Source: Methylobacter sp. (lineage in GTDB: Bacteria > Pseudomonadota > Gammaproteobacteria > Methylococcales > Methylomonadaceae). From it: DNA of 39,499 nucleotides. Below, in pieces: positions 1-8,409 of the stretch; the stretch's first letter is position 1, and each line of letters opens with the position of its first letter. Both the position numbers and the translations under genes were made by a program. A model generated the notes under the pieces. It searched no databases, was not told where the DNA came from, and saw only the letters and a program-made list of their open reading frames with translations. Location of the stretch: contig NZ_SCTW01000086.1 in assembly GCF_004322395.1 (NCBI RefSeq), positions 1 to 39,499 on the forward strand, given 5' to 3'.

Positions 1-1
1 G

Positions 2-250
2 GAAGCGCTACCCGCTATTCGATTGTCCAATGAACAGGCAATTTGCATAAAGCACGGCCAGTCGCTCAACCTTTCGCTTGTCGATGATCTCAGCGGAAGC
101 TCGGAAAGGCTGCAAGGAACGGTGCGAATGTATAATGATGCGGTATTTTTAGGCTTGGGAGAAATGCTAAGGGATGGTAAACTAGCGCCGAAAAAGTTGT
201 TCAATATGAGCAACGGGCCGGTCTCGGCAACTGCTCAATGCATCGCCTAG
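2..250 (+). CDS. truB: TruB C-terminus (tRNA pseudouridine-55 synthase), 5' partial
   Basis: The reading frame is open from the first bases of the window and stops with TAG at 248-250, so only about the last 82 residues are present. They show the TruB C-terminal pattern: LPAIRLSNEQA, then KHGQ, then FLGLGE and the closing LAPKKLFN, which is typical of the C-terminal PUA-like region. The TTG at position 23 is only an internal codon, not a start. TruB makes pseudouridine 55 in the T-loop of tRNAs. Its place directly before rpsO and pnp is the usual gammaproteobacterial order and supports the call. The catalytic Asp lies upstream of the window and cannot be checked. Confidence 0.9.
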   Translation, partial: EALPAIRLSNEQAICIKHGQSLNLSLVDDLSGSSERLQGTVRMYNDAVFLGLGEMLRDGKLAPKKLFNMSNGPVSATAQCIA

Positions 251-395
251 CGCCTTTTTGATACATACTGTTTGAGCTATGCGCTCGGACAGAAAGAATA
301 CACCTGTTTCTACACCCTATCGTGGAATCAGTGTACTTAGCAAGTCGCCAATTGACGGCTTTATTTTTAATTTTTAATCTAAATAGGGATTACAA

Positions 396-665
396 ATGCC
401 ATTCACAGCAGAACAAAAAAAAGCGGTCGTAGAAGAGTATCGTTTATCAGAAACCGACACAGGTTCACCTGAAGTACAGATTGCTTTATTGACAGCCCAT
501 ATCACTCACTTAACACCGCACTTTGCAGAACACAAAAAAGACAACCACTCACGTCGTGGACTGTTGCGCATGGTTAATCAGCGTCGTAAGTTGCTGGATT
601 ATTTAAAAAACAAGGACGTAACTCGTTACCGTTCATTGATTGATCGTCTGGGATTGCGCAAATAA
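396..665 (+). CDS. rpsO: 30S ribosomal protein S15
   Basis: This encodes 89 residues, the standard length for bacterial S15. The family signature is clear: the [12 protein letters not shown] segment near residues 22-33, [15 protein letters not shown] near 45-60 and the basic C-terminus with [13 protein letters not shown]15 binds the central domain of 16S rRNA early in assembly of the 30S subunit. The start ATG follows a GGGATTACAA leader with a modest ribosome-binding site. It lies 145 bases after truB, in a gap that could hold its own promoter, and it is followed by a strong hairpin terminator before pnp. In E. coli S15 represses its own translation; whether the leader here can do so is not visible. 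Confidence 0.98.
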   Translation: MPFTAEQKKAVVEEYRLSETDTGSPEVQIALLTAHITHLTPHFAEHKKDNHSRRGLLRMVNQRRKLLDYLKNKDVTRYRSLIDRLGLRK

Positions 666-675
666 ACAGCGCAAA

Positions 676-708
676 AAAAAACGGCACATATCTCTTGTGC
701 CGTTTTTG
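676..708 (+). terminator. Terminator after rpsO
   Basis: ACGGCACA (681-688) pairs perfectly with TGTGCCGT (696-703) across a 7-base loop. An A-run lies before the stem and TTTTTG lies after it, so this is a good intrinsic terminator. It sits 10 bases beyond the rpsO stop codon and 57 bases before the pnp start. In E. coli partial read-through of such a hairpin feeds pnp, and the same is likely here. Confidence 0.85.
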
Positions 709-764
709 TTTTAACACTTCATGGACCGAACAACAATTAACCAACCTCGCAAAGGAACCTTATA

Positions 765-2843
765 GTGAATCCTATCAGGAAAGAATTTCAGTACGGCGAT
801 CGACTCGTTAAATTAGAAACTGGTGAAGTAGCGCGTCAAGCGGACGGCGCTGTAATGATCGATGTAGATGGTACAACATTGTTAGTTACCGTTGTCGGCA
901 AAAAATTGGCAAATGGCGGCGACTTTTTTCCGTTGACTGTTAACTATCAAGAAAAAGCCTACGCAGCCGGTAAAATACCGGGCGGTTTTTTTAAGAGAGA
1001 AGGCCGTCCCAGTGAACAAGAAACTTTAACTTCCCGGCTGATTGATCGGCCTATCCGTCCTCTTTTTCCTGAGGGCTATACCGACGAAGTTCAGATTATC
1101 GCAACCGTCATATCGTTGAATCCTGAAGTTAATCCCGAAATTCCTGCTTTATTGGGCGCCTCTGCTGCTTTGGCAGTGTCAGGTTTGCCTTTTAACGGCC
1201 CGGTAGGCGCAGCGACGGTCGGTTATAAAGACGGCGGCTATTTATTAAATCCAAGCCCTGCCGCATTAAAAGAATCGCAACTGGAGTTGGTTGTTGCCGG
1301 AACAGCACATGCCGTATTAATGGTTGAGTCTGAAGCGGACAACTTGTCCGAAGAAGTCATGCTCGGTGCGGTTTTATTCGGTCACCAACAAATGCAAGCC
1401 GCGATTAACGCGATTAACGAGTTTGCAGCTGCTGCGGGCAAAGGCGTGGTTGAATGGGTAGCTCCTGAAGTTAATGCGGAACTTAAAAAACTGGTAACGG
1501 CAGAAGTTGAAGCGGGCATTAAATCCGCCTATCAAGTTGCGGAAAAACTGGTCAGACAGGAGCTGTTGAAAGACATCAGAAATGCCGTCGTTGAAAAACT
1601 GACTGCAGAAGGCGAGTATGCGGAAAGCGCCATACGCGGCATTATCGAACACCTTGAATACCGCATCGTTCGTAACGCTATCCTTAACGAAAGCAAACGT
1701 ATCGATGGACGCGATTTAGACAAGATCAGACCGATTACGATCAGAACCGGCGTACTGCCTAGAACCCACGGATCGGCATTATTTACCCGTGGCGAAACTC
1801 AAGCTTTAGTCGTTGCAACGCTGGGTACCCAACGCGATGCTCAAATCATTGATGCATTAGCCGGCGAGTACAAAGAGCCGTTCATGCTGCATTACAACTT
1901 TCCTCCGTACAGCGTTGGCGAAACCGGTTTTGTCGGTTCACCAAAACGCCGTGAAATCGGTCATGGCCGTTTGGCGAAACGCGGCGTTGCCGCCGTATTG
2001 CCTAATATGGATGAATTCCCGTACACCATCCGCGTGGTTTCCGAAATCACTGAATCCAACGGCTCAAGCTCCATGGCTTCTGTCTGCGGCAGCAGCTTGG
2101 CGTTAATGGATGCCGGTGTGCCGATTAAATCCCCCGTTGCCGGTATCGCGATGGGTTTGATTAAAGAAGGCGACAACTTTGCGGTATTGTCCGATATTAT
2201 GGGTGATGAAGATCATCTGGGCGATATGGATTTCAAAGTTGCCGGTTCAGTAGATGGCATTACCGCGCTGCAAATGGACATCAAAATAGATGGCATTACT
2301 GCAGAAATCATGAAGACAGCTCTGGATCAAGCAAAGGCTGGCCGTCTGCATATTCTGGGCGAAATGAACAAAGCACTGTCCACCACGCGTGAAGAAATGT
2401 CCGACTTCGCGCCGCGTATCATCACTTTTAAAATCGATCCGGCCAAAATCCGTGAAGTTATCGGTAAAGGCGGCGCAACTATCCGCAGCATTACCGAACA
2501 AACCGGCGCCAGCGTTGATTTGACCGATGACGGCATCGTTAAAGTGGCATCCGTCGATAAAGCGGCTGGCGAAGAAGCGCGCCGTCTAATCGAAGAAATC
2601 ACCGCCGAAGTTGAAGTCGGCAAAACCTACGAAGGCAAAGTAGTCAGATTAATGGACTTCGGCGCTTTCGTTACCATACTTCCCGGTAAAGACGGTTTAG
2701 TTCATATTTCGCAAATTTCAGATGAACGTGTCGATAAAGTCAGCGACAAACTCAATGAAGGCGATGTGGTCAGAGTTAAAGTGCTCGAAATTGACCGTCA
2801 AGGCAGAGTTAGATTGAGCATGAAGGAAGTCGAAGCGGAATAA
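765..2843 (+). CDS. pnp: Polyribonucleotide nucleotidyltransferase (PNPase)
   Basis: The 692-residue protein has the usual PNPase length. It starts with GTG, preceded by AAAGGAA at 751-757. Domains in order: first RNase PH domain (about 10-145), an all-alpha linker (about 150-225), the second, catalytic RNase PH domain (about 310-530), a KH domain with the GKGG loop ([15 protein letters not shown], about 555-610), and a C-terminal S1 domain ([15 protein letters not shown] to about 690). PNPase degrades RNA 3' to 5' by phosphorolysis and is part of the degradosome in many gammaproteobacteria. A terminator hairpin follows 48 bases after the stop codon. Nothing in the sequence is unusual. Confidence 0.98.
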   Translation: MNPIRKEFQYGDRLVKLETGEVARQADGAVMIDVDGTTLLVTVVGKKLANGGDFFPLTVNYQEKAYAAGKIPGGFFKREGRPSEQETLTSRLIDRPIRPLFPEGYTDEVQIIATVISLNPEVNPEIPALLGASAALAVSGLPFNGPVGAATVGYKDGGYLLNPSPAALKESQLELVVAGTAHAVLMVESEADNLSEEVMLGAVLFGHQQMQAAINAINEFAAAAGKGVVEWVAPEVNAELKKLVTAEVEAGIKSAYQVAEKLVRQELLKDIRNAVVEKLTAEGEYAESAIRGIIEHLEYRIVRNAILNESKRIDGRDLDKIRPITIRTGVLPRTHGSALFTRGETQALVVATLGTQRDAQIIDALAGEYKEPFMLHYNFPPYSVGETGFVGSPKRREIGHGRLAKRGVAAVLPNMDEFPYTIRVVSEITESNGSSSMASVCGSSLALMDAGVPIKSPVAGIAMGLIKEGDNFAVLSDIMGDEDHLGDMDFKVAGSVDGITALQMDIKIDGITAEIMKTALDQAKAGRLHILGEMNKALSTTREEMSDFAPRIITFKIDPAKIREVIGKGGATIRSITEQTGASVDLTDDGIVKVASVDKAAGEEARRLIEEITAEVEVGKTYEGKVVRLMDFGAFVTILPGKDGLVHISQISDERVDKVSDKLNEGDVVRVKVLEIDRQGRVRLSMKEVEAE

Positions 2844-2890
2844 CCCAAGCTTTGTTTGCCGCTCTTAACAAAAAGGGTGGCATAAGGGGT

Positions 2891-2926
2891 AAAAAAGGGA
2901 TTGCGATTCGTCGCAATCCCTTTTTT
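2891..2926 (+). terminator. Strong terminator after pnp
   Basis: A perfect 16-base inverted repeat, 2891-2906 with 2911-2926, encloses a TTCG tetraloop. It begins with six A and ends with six T, so it could terminate transcription in both directions. The stem core is GGGATTGCGA. Confidence 0.92.
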
Positions 2927-3004
2927 CGTTTATCCGTATAGTCCCGTGGTCGAGTAAGTGGAACGTATCCTTATGCATATATTCAATGTAAACAGATTGG
3001 TTAA

Positions 3005-3114
3005 TTCACCAAAGATACAAAGGAAAACTAAGGTAAAAACTTCGTGTTCTCGGCAATTGCTCCATGCATTGCTCTACCTCCTGCATCCGTGCAGTCGTTC
3101 GTGTCTTCATGGTG
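3005..3114. repeat. Decayed copy of the CACGAAG palindromic repeat
   Basis: The left part reads like TTCACCACGAAGACACGAAG with several substitutions. It is followed by CTTCGTGTTCTCG (3040-3052), and the right end TTCGTGTCTTCATGGTG (3098-3114) is nearly intact. About 45 bases of unrelated sequence interrupt the right arm. The intact form of the same element is at 38227-38290, and a single arm is at 34239-34275. The 2927-3143 interval holds nothing else that I recognise. Confidence 0.6.
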
Positions 3115-3143
3115 TTATTTTTAAATTACCATAGTAAATAGAA

Positions 3144-3488
3144 ATGATTAGCGACAGTCAAAAAATACAAATAGCGAAAAATTTCGCTAAGTTACATCAA
3201 ACGCCATTTGCTGCATGGACGTCTGATGAGGATTATCCGTCAGATAATGATCGTTATTTAGCTGTTTACGAAAACCTTATTATGGGCGTTTACGGCGATT
3301 GCTATGGAGTTAACGCCGAGTATGATGAAGATGACAATTTAATACAGGAAGCGACAGAATTTGAAGTTGCGGTTGAAGGATTTGAATCAAAAGCAGGGCA
3401 GCCTGAAGTATTCTGTTTTGAAATAACCAGTGAATTGACAGGGATGAGTAAATTCATTGAAGATCATGGCAGATATGGTGATTGGTAG
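3144..3488 (+). CDS. Small acidic hypothetical protein (114 aa)
   Basis: I do not recognise the family. The 114-residue product is strongly acidic (for example YDEDDN near 60), has no signal peptide or membrane segment, and contains several aromatic residues, so it is probably a small soluble cytoplasmic protein. There is no clear ribosome-binding site before the ATG, and codon use is AT-rich. It lies in a short intergenic stretch between pnp and the creD unit, directly after a decayed dispersed repeat. The codon pattern and the balanced composition make a real gene likely, but without homologues I cannot assign a role. An immunity-type or nucleic-acid-mimic protein would fit the acidity, but that is speculation. 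Confidence 0.6.
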   Translation: MISDSQKIQIAKNFAKLHQTPFAAWTSDEDYPSDNDRYLAVYENLIMGVYGDCYGVNAEYDEDDNLIQEATEFEVAVEGFESKAGQPEVFCFEITSELTGMSKFIEDHGRYGDW

Positions 3489-3558
3489 AGTGGATTAGCG
3501 GTAGCCGTCAATTATCTAATCAGTTTTAAGTTCTATGACGGTGGCATAGAGGATGGGC

Positions 3559-3581
3559 ATCCGGTTTGCGGCAAGCCGGAT
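3559..3581. repeat. Short GC-rich hairpin, REP-like
   Basis: ATCCGGTTTGC (3559-3569) faces GCAAGCCGGAT (3571-3581) with one G-T type mismatch. There is no T-run after it. It lies between two small genes and may be a short REP-type element or a weak attenuator. Confidence 0.4.
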
Positions 3582-3624
3582 ATAAGTGAATATTACGTAA
3601 AATTAATAAATCAAGGAGATAATA

Positions 3625-3804
3625 ATGAAAATAGTTAAAGAATTGCCAAAATTAACGAAAATTGAAATAGTGTTGAATGATGACGGGCATCATGTCATCA
3701 AAGACGTGAGTAATGGCGACACTCTGGACAAGTCATTTGATACCATTAAAGATGCAGTTGCTTACGCGGTTGGATCTTTCCTGATACCAGTAAATAGTAA
3801 ATAA
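3625..3804 (+). CDS. Small hypothetical protein (59 aa)
   Basis: The gene has an ATG at 3625 with a textbook ribosome-binding site: AAGGAG lies 8-9 bases upstream. The product begins MKIVKELPKL and ends LIPVNSK; its charge pattern suggests a compact beta-alpha fold (KIEIVLNDDGHHVIKDVS, then an amphipathic helix KSFDTIKDAVAYAVGSFL). I do not recognise a family. It is 136 bases after the preceding small gene on the same strand, and a hairpin lies between them, so co-transcription is uncertain. The strong translation signal is the main reason to call it real. Confidence 0.6.
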   Translation: MKIVKELPKLTKIEIVLNDDGHHVIKDVSNGDTLDKSFDTIKDAVAYAVGSFLIPVNSK

Positions 3805-3969
3805 AGCTTATACGATACCAGTCAGAGAGCTGATTAACTTGGATAAGTAAGCCTTATACCGCTGCACGGTTTCCTGAAAATCTTCGGCGGTTCTGTCGCT
3901 TGTTAAAGTAGCCGTTTTTTCATTACTTAAATTCAGTTCGTAAGGGTAATTGCATAGAATACAAATTAC

Positions 3970-4039
3970 TGCACTAAATCTGCACATCCGCCGCATTAAT
4001 TTTCCGCATTCTCTTTGCCGTATCTGCATATCAACTGCG
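3970..4039 (+). promoter_or_regulatory. Direct repeats with 11-base period upstream of creD (cre-tag-like)
   Basis: TGCAC at 3970-3974 repeats at 3981-3985 after six bases. A second pair with the same period, CTGCA at 4024-4028 and CTGCG at 4035-4039, lies nearer the gene. The known E. coli cre-tag is TTCAC-N6-TTCAC, which has the same spacing and a similar half-site. I infer a site for a CreB-type regulator, which fits the CreB-like gene at 6113. CCGCATT also repeats at 3991 and 4004, with a 13-base period. A match by chance is possible because the half-sites are short. Confidence 0.4.
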
Positions 4040-4079
4040 TAGATTGTATCGTGACCATAAACCAAAGGAGTCACGAGTC

Positions 4080-5450
4080 ATGAAACAACGTTTTTATATC
4101 AAGCTAGGCATTATTTTTTTCCTGATTTTATGTTTGATGCTGCCGCAATCTTTTATGATGGATTTGGTAGGCGAACGCGTAGGTTGGCGGCAGCAAGCCT
4201 ACCAAAGTATCGAGCAAAGTTGGCCGGGTAGCCAAACTATTGCTGGGCCGGTTCTTTCCATTCCTTACTATTTTACTTACAACGCCAAAGAAAAGATTAT
4301 CGGCGCAGACAAAAAAGAAACGGAAATCATCAAGGAAATGACGGTGCATGATGTTTTATACATCATTCCCAAGCAGTTGAATATCGATAGCAAACTGGAA
4401 AGCTCATTACGTTATCGGGGCATTTATGGCGTACCGGTTTATACCAACGCTTTGCAGGTGACCGGAGAATTCAGTACCCAACCCATACTCGACCTGATTG
4501 CCAAGAATAAAGACTATAAAATTCGCTGGGACAAACCGCAAATATCGGTATTGGTGTGTGACCAGCGCGGGATAGCAACACCGCCAGTCCTGAACTGGAA
4601 TGGAGAAAAGTTCGCTTTTCAACCGGGCGGCAATTTGCCGGGAACGGTTGCGGGAATGCATGTCGCTGTACCGGATCTGTCTCTGGAACAGGAGACCCGA
4701 ATATCGTTCGCTTTCGATATGGAATTGCACGGCATGCGTTCGATAAACTTTGCATTATTGTCGGATAATACCAGTGTGCAGTTGGCGGCTAACTGGCCTC
4801 ATCCGAGCTTTACCGGCGACTTGCTTCCTGAACAGCGCGACATCACCGATAAAGGATTTACCGCACAGTGGCGGGCCTCGTCATTTTCTTATGACGTGAG
4901 CAACGCGGTGGAGCGGTGCCGCAAGGGCGAGTGTTCAAGTTTAATGGAACGCGCTGTCGGTTTTGACCTGATTCAGCCGGTGGATGTTTATCAGCAATCC
5001 GAACGCAGCATCAAGTACGCCGAGCTGTTCATTATTTTGACTTTTGTCGCGTTGATTTTGTTTGAGTTACTGAAGAAAGTGCGCGTTCATCCGATTCAGT
5101 ACACCCTTGTCGGCATGGCTTTGTTAGTATTTTATTTGTTACTGATTTCGCTCTCGGAACATATTCAATTTCTGCTTGCTTACGGGGTCGCAGCACTCTG
5201 TAGTACAGCTTTGCTGACATTTTATTTCGGCGCGATTTTACGCAGCCGCAAGCTGGGATTGATACTTGGAGCCGGCTTATCGATATTATATGTATCGTTG
5301 TACGTTATTCTTCAAGCTGAAGAAAGCGCCTTGCTAATGGGAAGTTTATTGCTGTTTATCGTGCTTGCCGGGTTAATGCTGGCGACCCGTCATTTTGATT
5401 GGTATGAACTGACAGGGCAGGGGGATGCGCCGGTGGGTGTGCAAAAATGA
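4080..5450 (+). CDS. creD: CreD-family inner membrane protein
   Basis: The 456-residue product is close to the 450 residues of E. coli CreD. It has one N-terminal membrane segment (about 8-25), a large periplasmic domain with the CreD-type opening (QQAYQSIEQSWPGSQTIAGPVLSIPY), and a block of hydrophobic helices from about residue 315 to 440. I chose ATG 4080, not the upstream in-frame codon at 4044, because AAGGAG lies at 4065-4070. CreD is induced by the CreBC two-component system and affects the cell envelope and tolerance of beta-lactams or colicins in several gammaproteobacteria; its biochemical function is unknown. The stop codon overlaps the start of the next gene by four bases (ATGA). 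Confidence 0.9.
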   Translation: MKQRFYIKLGIIFFLILCLMLPQSFMMDLVGERVGWRQQAYQSIEQSWPGSQTIAGPVLSIPYYFTYNAKEKIIGADKKETEIIKEMTVHDVLYIIPKQLNIDSKLESSLRYRGIYGVPVYTNALQVTGEFSTQPILDLIAKNKDYKIRWDKPQISVLVCDQRGIATPPVLNWNGEKFAFQPGGNLPGTVAGMHVAVPDLSLEQETRISFAFDMELHGMRSINFALLSDNTSVQLAANWPHPSFTGDLLPEQRDITDKGFTAQWRASSFSYDVSNAVERCRKGECSSLMERAVGFDLIQPVDVYQQSERSIKYAELFIILTFVALILFELLKKVRVHPIQYTLVGMALLVFYLLLISLSEHIQFLLAYGVAALCSTALLTFYFGAILRSRKLGLILGAGLSILYVSLYVILQAEESALLMGSLLLFIVLAGLMLATRHFDWYELTGQGDAPVGVQK

Positions 5451-5962
5451 AATTCAAGACCATGAAAAAAACAGTTTTTTTATTGTTAATCGTTACCGTC
5501 GGTTATGTGATTCCGGCGAATCATATAATTCCAGTTGCAGGCGCAAGCACTACGGACTGGAACCCGGCATCCTTTTGGTATTCGCCCTGGGGACGTTCCG
5601 GGACACATAAAGGTATCGATATTTTCGCCAAGGAAGGCGCCGCTGTGTTGGCGGCGACCAATGGCGTGGTGGTTTATACTGGTTTTAATGACATGGGCGG
5701 TAATATCGTACTGGTGTTGGGACCGAAATGGCGTTTTTATTACTATGCGCACTTGCAGAGAATAGATACCGGCATTTTACGGCAGGTCAGCACGGGTGAT
5801 ATTATCGGGGCAGTTGGCAGTACCGGTAATGCCAAAGGAAAACCTCCGCATTTGCACTTTGCTGTACGGAGTTTGTTGCCATTATTTTGGCAATACGATG
5901 CCAGTAAAGCGCAGGCTTGGAATAAAATCTTTTACCTTGATCCCGGTGCGCTTTTAACCTGA
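5447..5962 (+). CDS. M23/LytM-family metallopeptidase, exported
   Basis: The 171-residue product has an N-terminal hydrophobic signal (about residues 7-30) followed by a compact LytM domain. The zinc motifs are complete: H54 and D58 in THKGIDIF, H102 in YYYAHLQ, and H135 and H137 in PHLHF. Such enzymes cut peptide cross-bridges of peptidoglycan in the periplasm. The gene overlaps creD by four bases, so the two proteins are almost certainly co-translated and probably work together on the cell wall. An alternative start at the second Met (MKKTVF, residue 6) would give an equally good signal peptide. No SPOR, LysM or coiled-coil domain is present, unlike EnvC or NlpD. Confidence 0.88.
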   Translation: MKFKTMKKTVFLLLIVTVGYVIPANHIIPVAGASTTDWNPASFWYSPWGRSGTHKGIDIFAKEGAAVLAATNGVVVYTGFNDMGGNIVLVLGPKWRFYYYAHLQRIDTGILRQVSTGDIIGAVGSTGNAKGKPPHLHFAVRSLLPLFWQYDASKAQAWNKIFYLDPGALLT

Positions 5963-5999
5963 TAGTTATCCGTCTCGCCTGTTGAGAACATTGCGAGTT

Positions 6000-6032
6000 A
6001 GACCTTCCAGGTTTTAAAAACCTGGAAGGTCT
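6000..6032. repeat. Perfect 16-base palindrome (ACCTTCCAGGT family repeat)
   Basis: Positions 6000-6015 pair perfectly with 6017-6032; the core reads GACCTTCCAGG. Only CTTTG follows, so as a terminator it would be weak, though it sits neatly between the peptidase gene and the regulator gene. I believe this AT-loop palindrome occurs as a dispersed repeat in several environmental gammaproteobacteria, which I cannot verify here. Confidence 0.6.
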
Positions 6033-6112
6033 TTGCATAACGCATGTTTGTCGCGAAATGCGAGCATCAGTAAATAACAAAAATAATTGCAGCACCCAGT
6101 AATCACTAAACC

Positions 6113-6805
6113 ATGAACAAACATATCCTGATAGTTGATGACGACGCCCACATCCGCGAGGTAATCAGCTTTGCATTGGAAAAAGCGGGTATGCAAGTCA
6201 CGCTTGCAGAAGACGGGCGGCAGGCATTGCAACAATTTAGCGCATCGGCCGCTGACCTGATCGTATTGGACATCAACATGCCGGAGTTTGACGGATTGGA
6301 AGTCTGCCGGGAAATCCGCAAAACCTCCGAAGTGCCGATTTTATTCCTGTCCTCGCGCGACGACGAAATCGACCGGATACTGGGCTTGGAAATCGGCGGT
6401 GATGATTATGTCACCAAGCCTTTCAGCCCGCGTGAACTGGTCGCGCGCATCAACGTTATACTCAAACGTATCAATGCCGCGCCCAAAACCGCCATTGAAA
6501 CCAACAGCCTGCAACACGGCAAACTGTGCATGCAGGTTGAGCAGCACGTTATCAGCTGGAATGACCAAATTATCAGCCTTACGGCCACGGAGTTTGCGAT
6601 GTTGCTGCTTTTAATGCGCCAGCCCAATCGCGTTTTTAGCCGCGACACAATTATGAACAGCGCCTATTCCAACAATGTCTACGTCAGCGACCGCACCATC
6701 GACAGCCATATCCGCCACATTCGCCAGAAACTGGGCGATGCAGGTTGCGAGGCGGTGATAGAAACCGTTCATGGCGTCGGTTACAAGCTCGCCTCATGCC
6801 AATAA
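6113..6805 (+). CDS. CreB-like response regulator (OmpR/PhoB family)
   Basis: The 230-residue product has a receiver domain at about 1-120, with the acidic pocket D9-D11, the phosphoacceptor D53 in LIVLDINMP, and the KPFSPRE segment carrying the conserved Lys. A winged-helix DNA-binding domain fills about 130-230 and ends in TVHGVGYKL. The stretch FLSSRDDEIDRILGLEIGGDDYVTKPFSPRE resembles that of E. coli CreB. The kinase gene overlaps its end by 10 bases. Its position two genes after creD, although in a different order from the E. coli creABCD operon, supports a CreB role. Other OmpR-family identities cannot be excluded. A direct target is probably the creD promoter with its 11-base-period repeats. 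Confidence 0.8.
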   Translation: MNKHILIVDDDAHIREVISFALEKAGMQVTLAEDGRQALQQFSASAADLIVLDINMPEFDGLEVCREIRKTSEVPILFLSSRDDEIDRILGLEIGGDDYVTKPFSPRELVARINVILKRINAAPKTAIETNSLQHGKLCMQVEQHVISWNDQIISLTATEFAMLLLLMRQPNRVFSRDTIMNSAYSNNVYVSDRTIDSHIRHIRQKLGDAGCEAVIETVHGVGYKLASCQ

Positions 6806-8409
6806 ATGACCAACTGCCGGTTCTAAATCGGCGTCTGTTTCGGCTCAGGAACATATTGCTGATTGTGATGTTAATGGTGTTGGGATTACCGCTGGGCGGA
6901 CTGTATTTCTTCCGTATTTATGAAAATGAACTGGTGCAGCAAACCGAGCGGGAATTAATCTCACAATCCGCGGTGCTGTCTGCGAGTTTTCGTCAACTTG
7001 TGCGTAACCTTCATCATGATAAAAACATCTACGGGAAGATGCTGACCTCGCTGCCGCCGGAAAGCAATACTTACGACCCCGTCGTCCCGACATTGAGTCT
7101 GATTAACCCGATTGAACCGTCACGTCCCGAAGCACAGCCTACGCAGATTCCAGCCGATGAACTGGCACAACATATCGGCGTATTGATGCGTCAGGTGATG
7201 CTGGATACCCAACACATAACATTGTCCGGTATGCGATTGCTGGATATTAACGGCACGGTGATTGCCGGGCGTGAGGAAGTTGGGCTATCGCTTGCAGACA
7301 TTCCTGAAGTCCGGCGCGCCTTAGATGGACATTATGCCGGGGCTATCCGGCAACGTATTTCCGATGAACCGCCGCCGCCTTTGCATTCAATGAGCCGGGG
7401 AACCTATATTCGGGTGTTTGTCGCCTTTCCGGTGCTTGAAAACCGGCACCTGCAAGGTGTCATTTATCTATCGCGCACGCCGGATAATATTCTCAAGCAT
7501 TTGTTCGCAGTCAGGAAAAAGGTGTTCATTGCCTTTATCTGTCTGCTGGGCTTGGTCGTGGCGCTGGTACTGTTGGTGTCGGCCACTATTTCGCGTCCCA
7601 TTCGTGAACTGATTCAACAGACGGAACGCATCAAACAAGGCGAGCAAAAACTGCTCGAACCATTGAAAAACCCAGTCACCTACGAAATCGCCCAGCTCTC
7701 GGAAAGCTTTGCCGGCATGTCGCAAGCCTTGGCCGAACGTACCGATTATATTCGGCGTTTTGCGAGTCATGTTTCGCATGAATTCAAAACCCCGCTGACT
7801 TCTATGCAAGGCGCGCTGGAATTGTTGCAGGATCATCCGGACACCATGCCCGCAGAACAGCGCCAGCGCTTTATCGACAATATCTTAGCCGATACCCAAC
7901 GTCTCAGGCAGTTGGTTAATCGCCTGCTGGAACTCGCCCGTGCCGACGCGTTGGAACCGAGCCGCCAGCATAGCAATCTGCATGCTGTGCTTGACGCACT
8001 GCAAAACCGTTATTCAGAGCGCGGCTTGCAACTCAGTTACACCGATCTACCCGAAACAATATTGGCGATTGCCCCGGATGCGCTGGAAATGGTGCTTATC
8101 AACCTGTTCGAAAACAGCTTGCAACACGCGGCAAGCCAGCTGGAAATAAGCGCCGAATTTTATGAAAACACCTTGCAACTCAGCTTGCATGACAATGGCA
8201 CCGGGGTTTCACCCGCCAACCGCAACAAGATATTCACCCCGTTTTTTACCACGCGCAGAAATGCCGGCGGTACAGGCTTGGGATTGGAAATCACGCTTTC
8301 ATTGTTGAAAGCCTACGGAGGCAAGATTGAACTGGCGCAAAGCGAGCAGGGCGCTTTGTTTGTACTGAGTTTGCCGCTAAGTCGGTTGAATAAGCCAGTA
8401 TTGCTGTAA
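6796..8409 (+). CDS. CreC-like sensor histidine kinase
   Basis: I start at ATG 6796 (537 residues), which overlaps the regulator gene by 10 bases; the upstream in-frame codon at 6745 lies deep in that gene. Membrane helices at about 18-38 and 243-264 enclose a periplasmic sensor domain of roughly 200 residues. A HAMP segment follows (SRPIRELIQQTERIKQGE), then the H-box with H328 in SHEFKTPL, an N-box (LINLFENSLQHA) and G-boxes (DNGTGVSP and GTGLGLEI). It is longer than E. coli CreC (474 residues), mostly in the periplasmic part. By context it phosphorylates the regulator encoded at 6113. The signal is unknown; cell-wall stress is the inference from the linked LytM peptidase and CreD. Confidence 0.85.
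   Translation: MPINDQLPVLNRRLFRLRNILLIVMLMVLGLPLGGLYFFRIYENELVQQTERELISQSAVLSASFRQLVRNLHHDKNIYGKMLTSLPPESNTYDPVVPTLSLINPIEPSRPEAQPTQIPADELAQHIGVLMRQVMLDTQHITLSGMRLLDINGTVIAGREEVGLSLADIPEVRRALDGHYAGAIRQRISDEPPPPLHSMSRGTYIRVFVAFPVLENRHLQGVIYLSRTPDNILKHLFAVRKKVFIAFICLLGLVVALVLLVSATISRPIRELIQQTERIKQGEQKLLEPLKNPVTYEIAQLSESFAGMSQALAERTDYIRRFASHVSHEFKTPLTSMQGALELLQDHPDTMPAEQRQRFIDNILADTQRLRQLVNRLLELARADALEPSRQHSNLHAVLDALQNRYSERGLQLSYTDLPETILAIAPDALEMVLINLFENSLQHAASQLEISAEFYENTLQLSLHDNGTGVSPANRNKIFTPFFTTRRNAGGTGLGLEITLSLLKAYGGKIELAQSEQGALFVLSLPLSRLNKPVLL

Noticed and set aside
1374-2623. Several minus-strand open frames inside pnp
   Set aside because: They are shadows of a clear, highly conserved coding frame and have no start signals.
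3808-4074. Minus-strand open frame of 88 codons before creD
   Set aside because: It overlaps the creD ribosome-binding site and the repeat-containing promoter region, has no ribosome-binding site of its own that I can see, and matches no family. The part ending TVQRYKAYLSKLISSLTGIV looks protein-like, so a gene fragment is possible, but I cannot support it.
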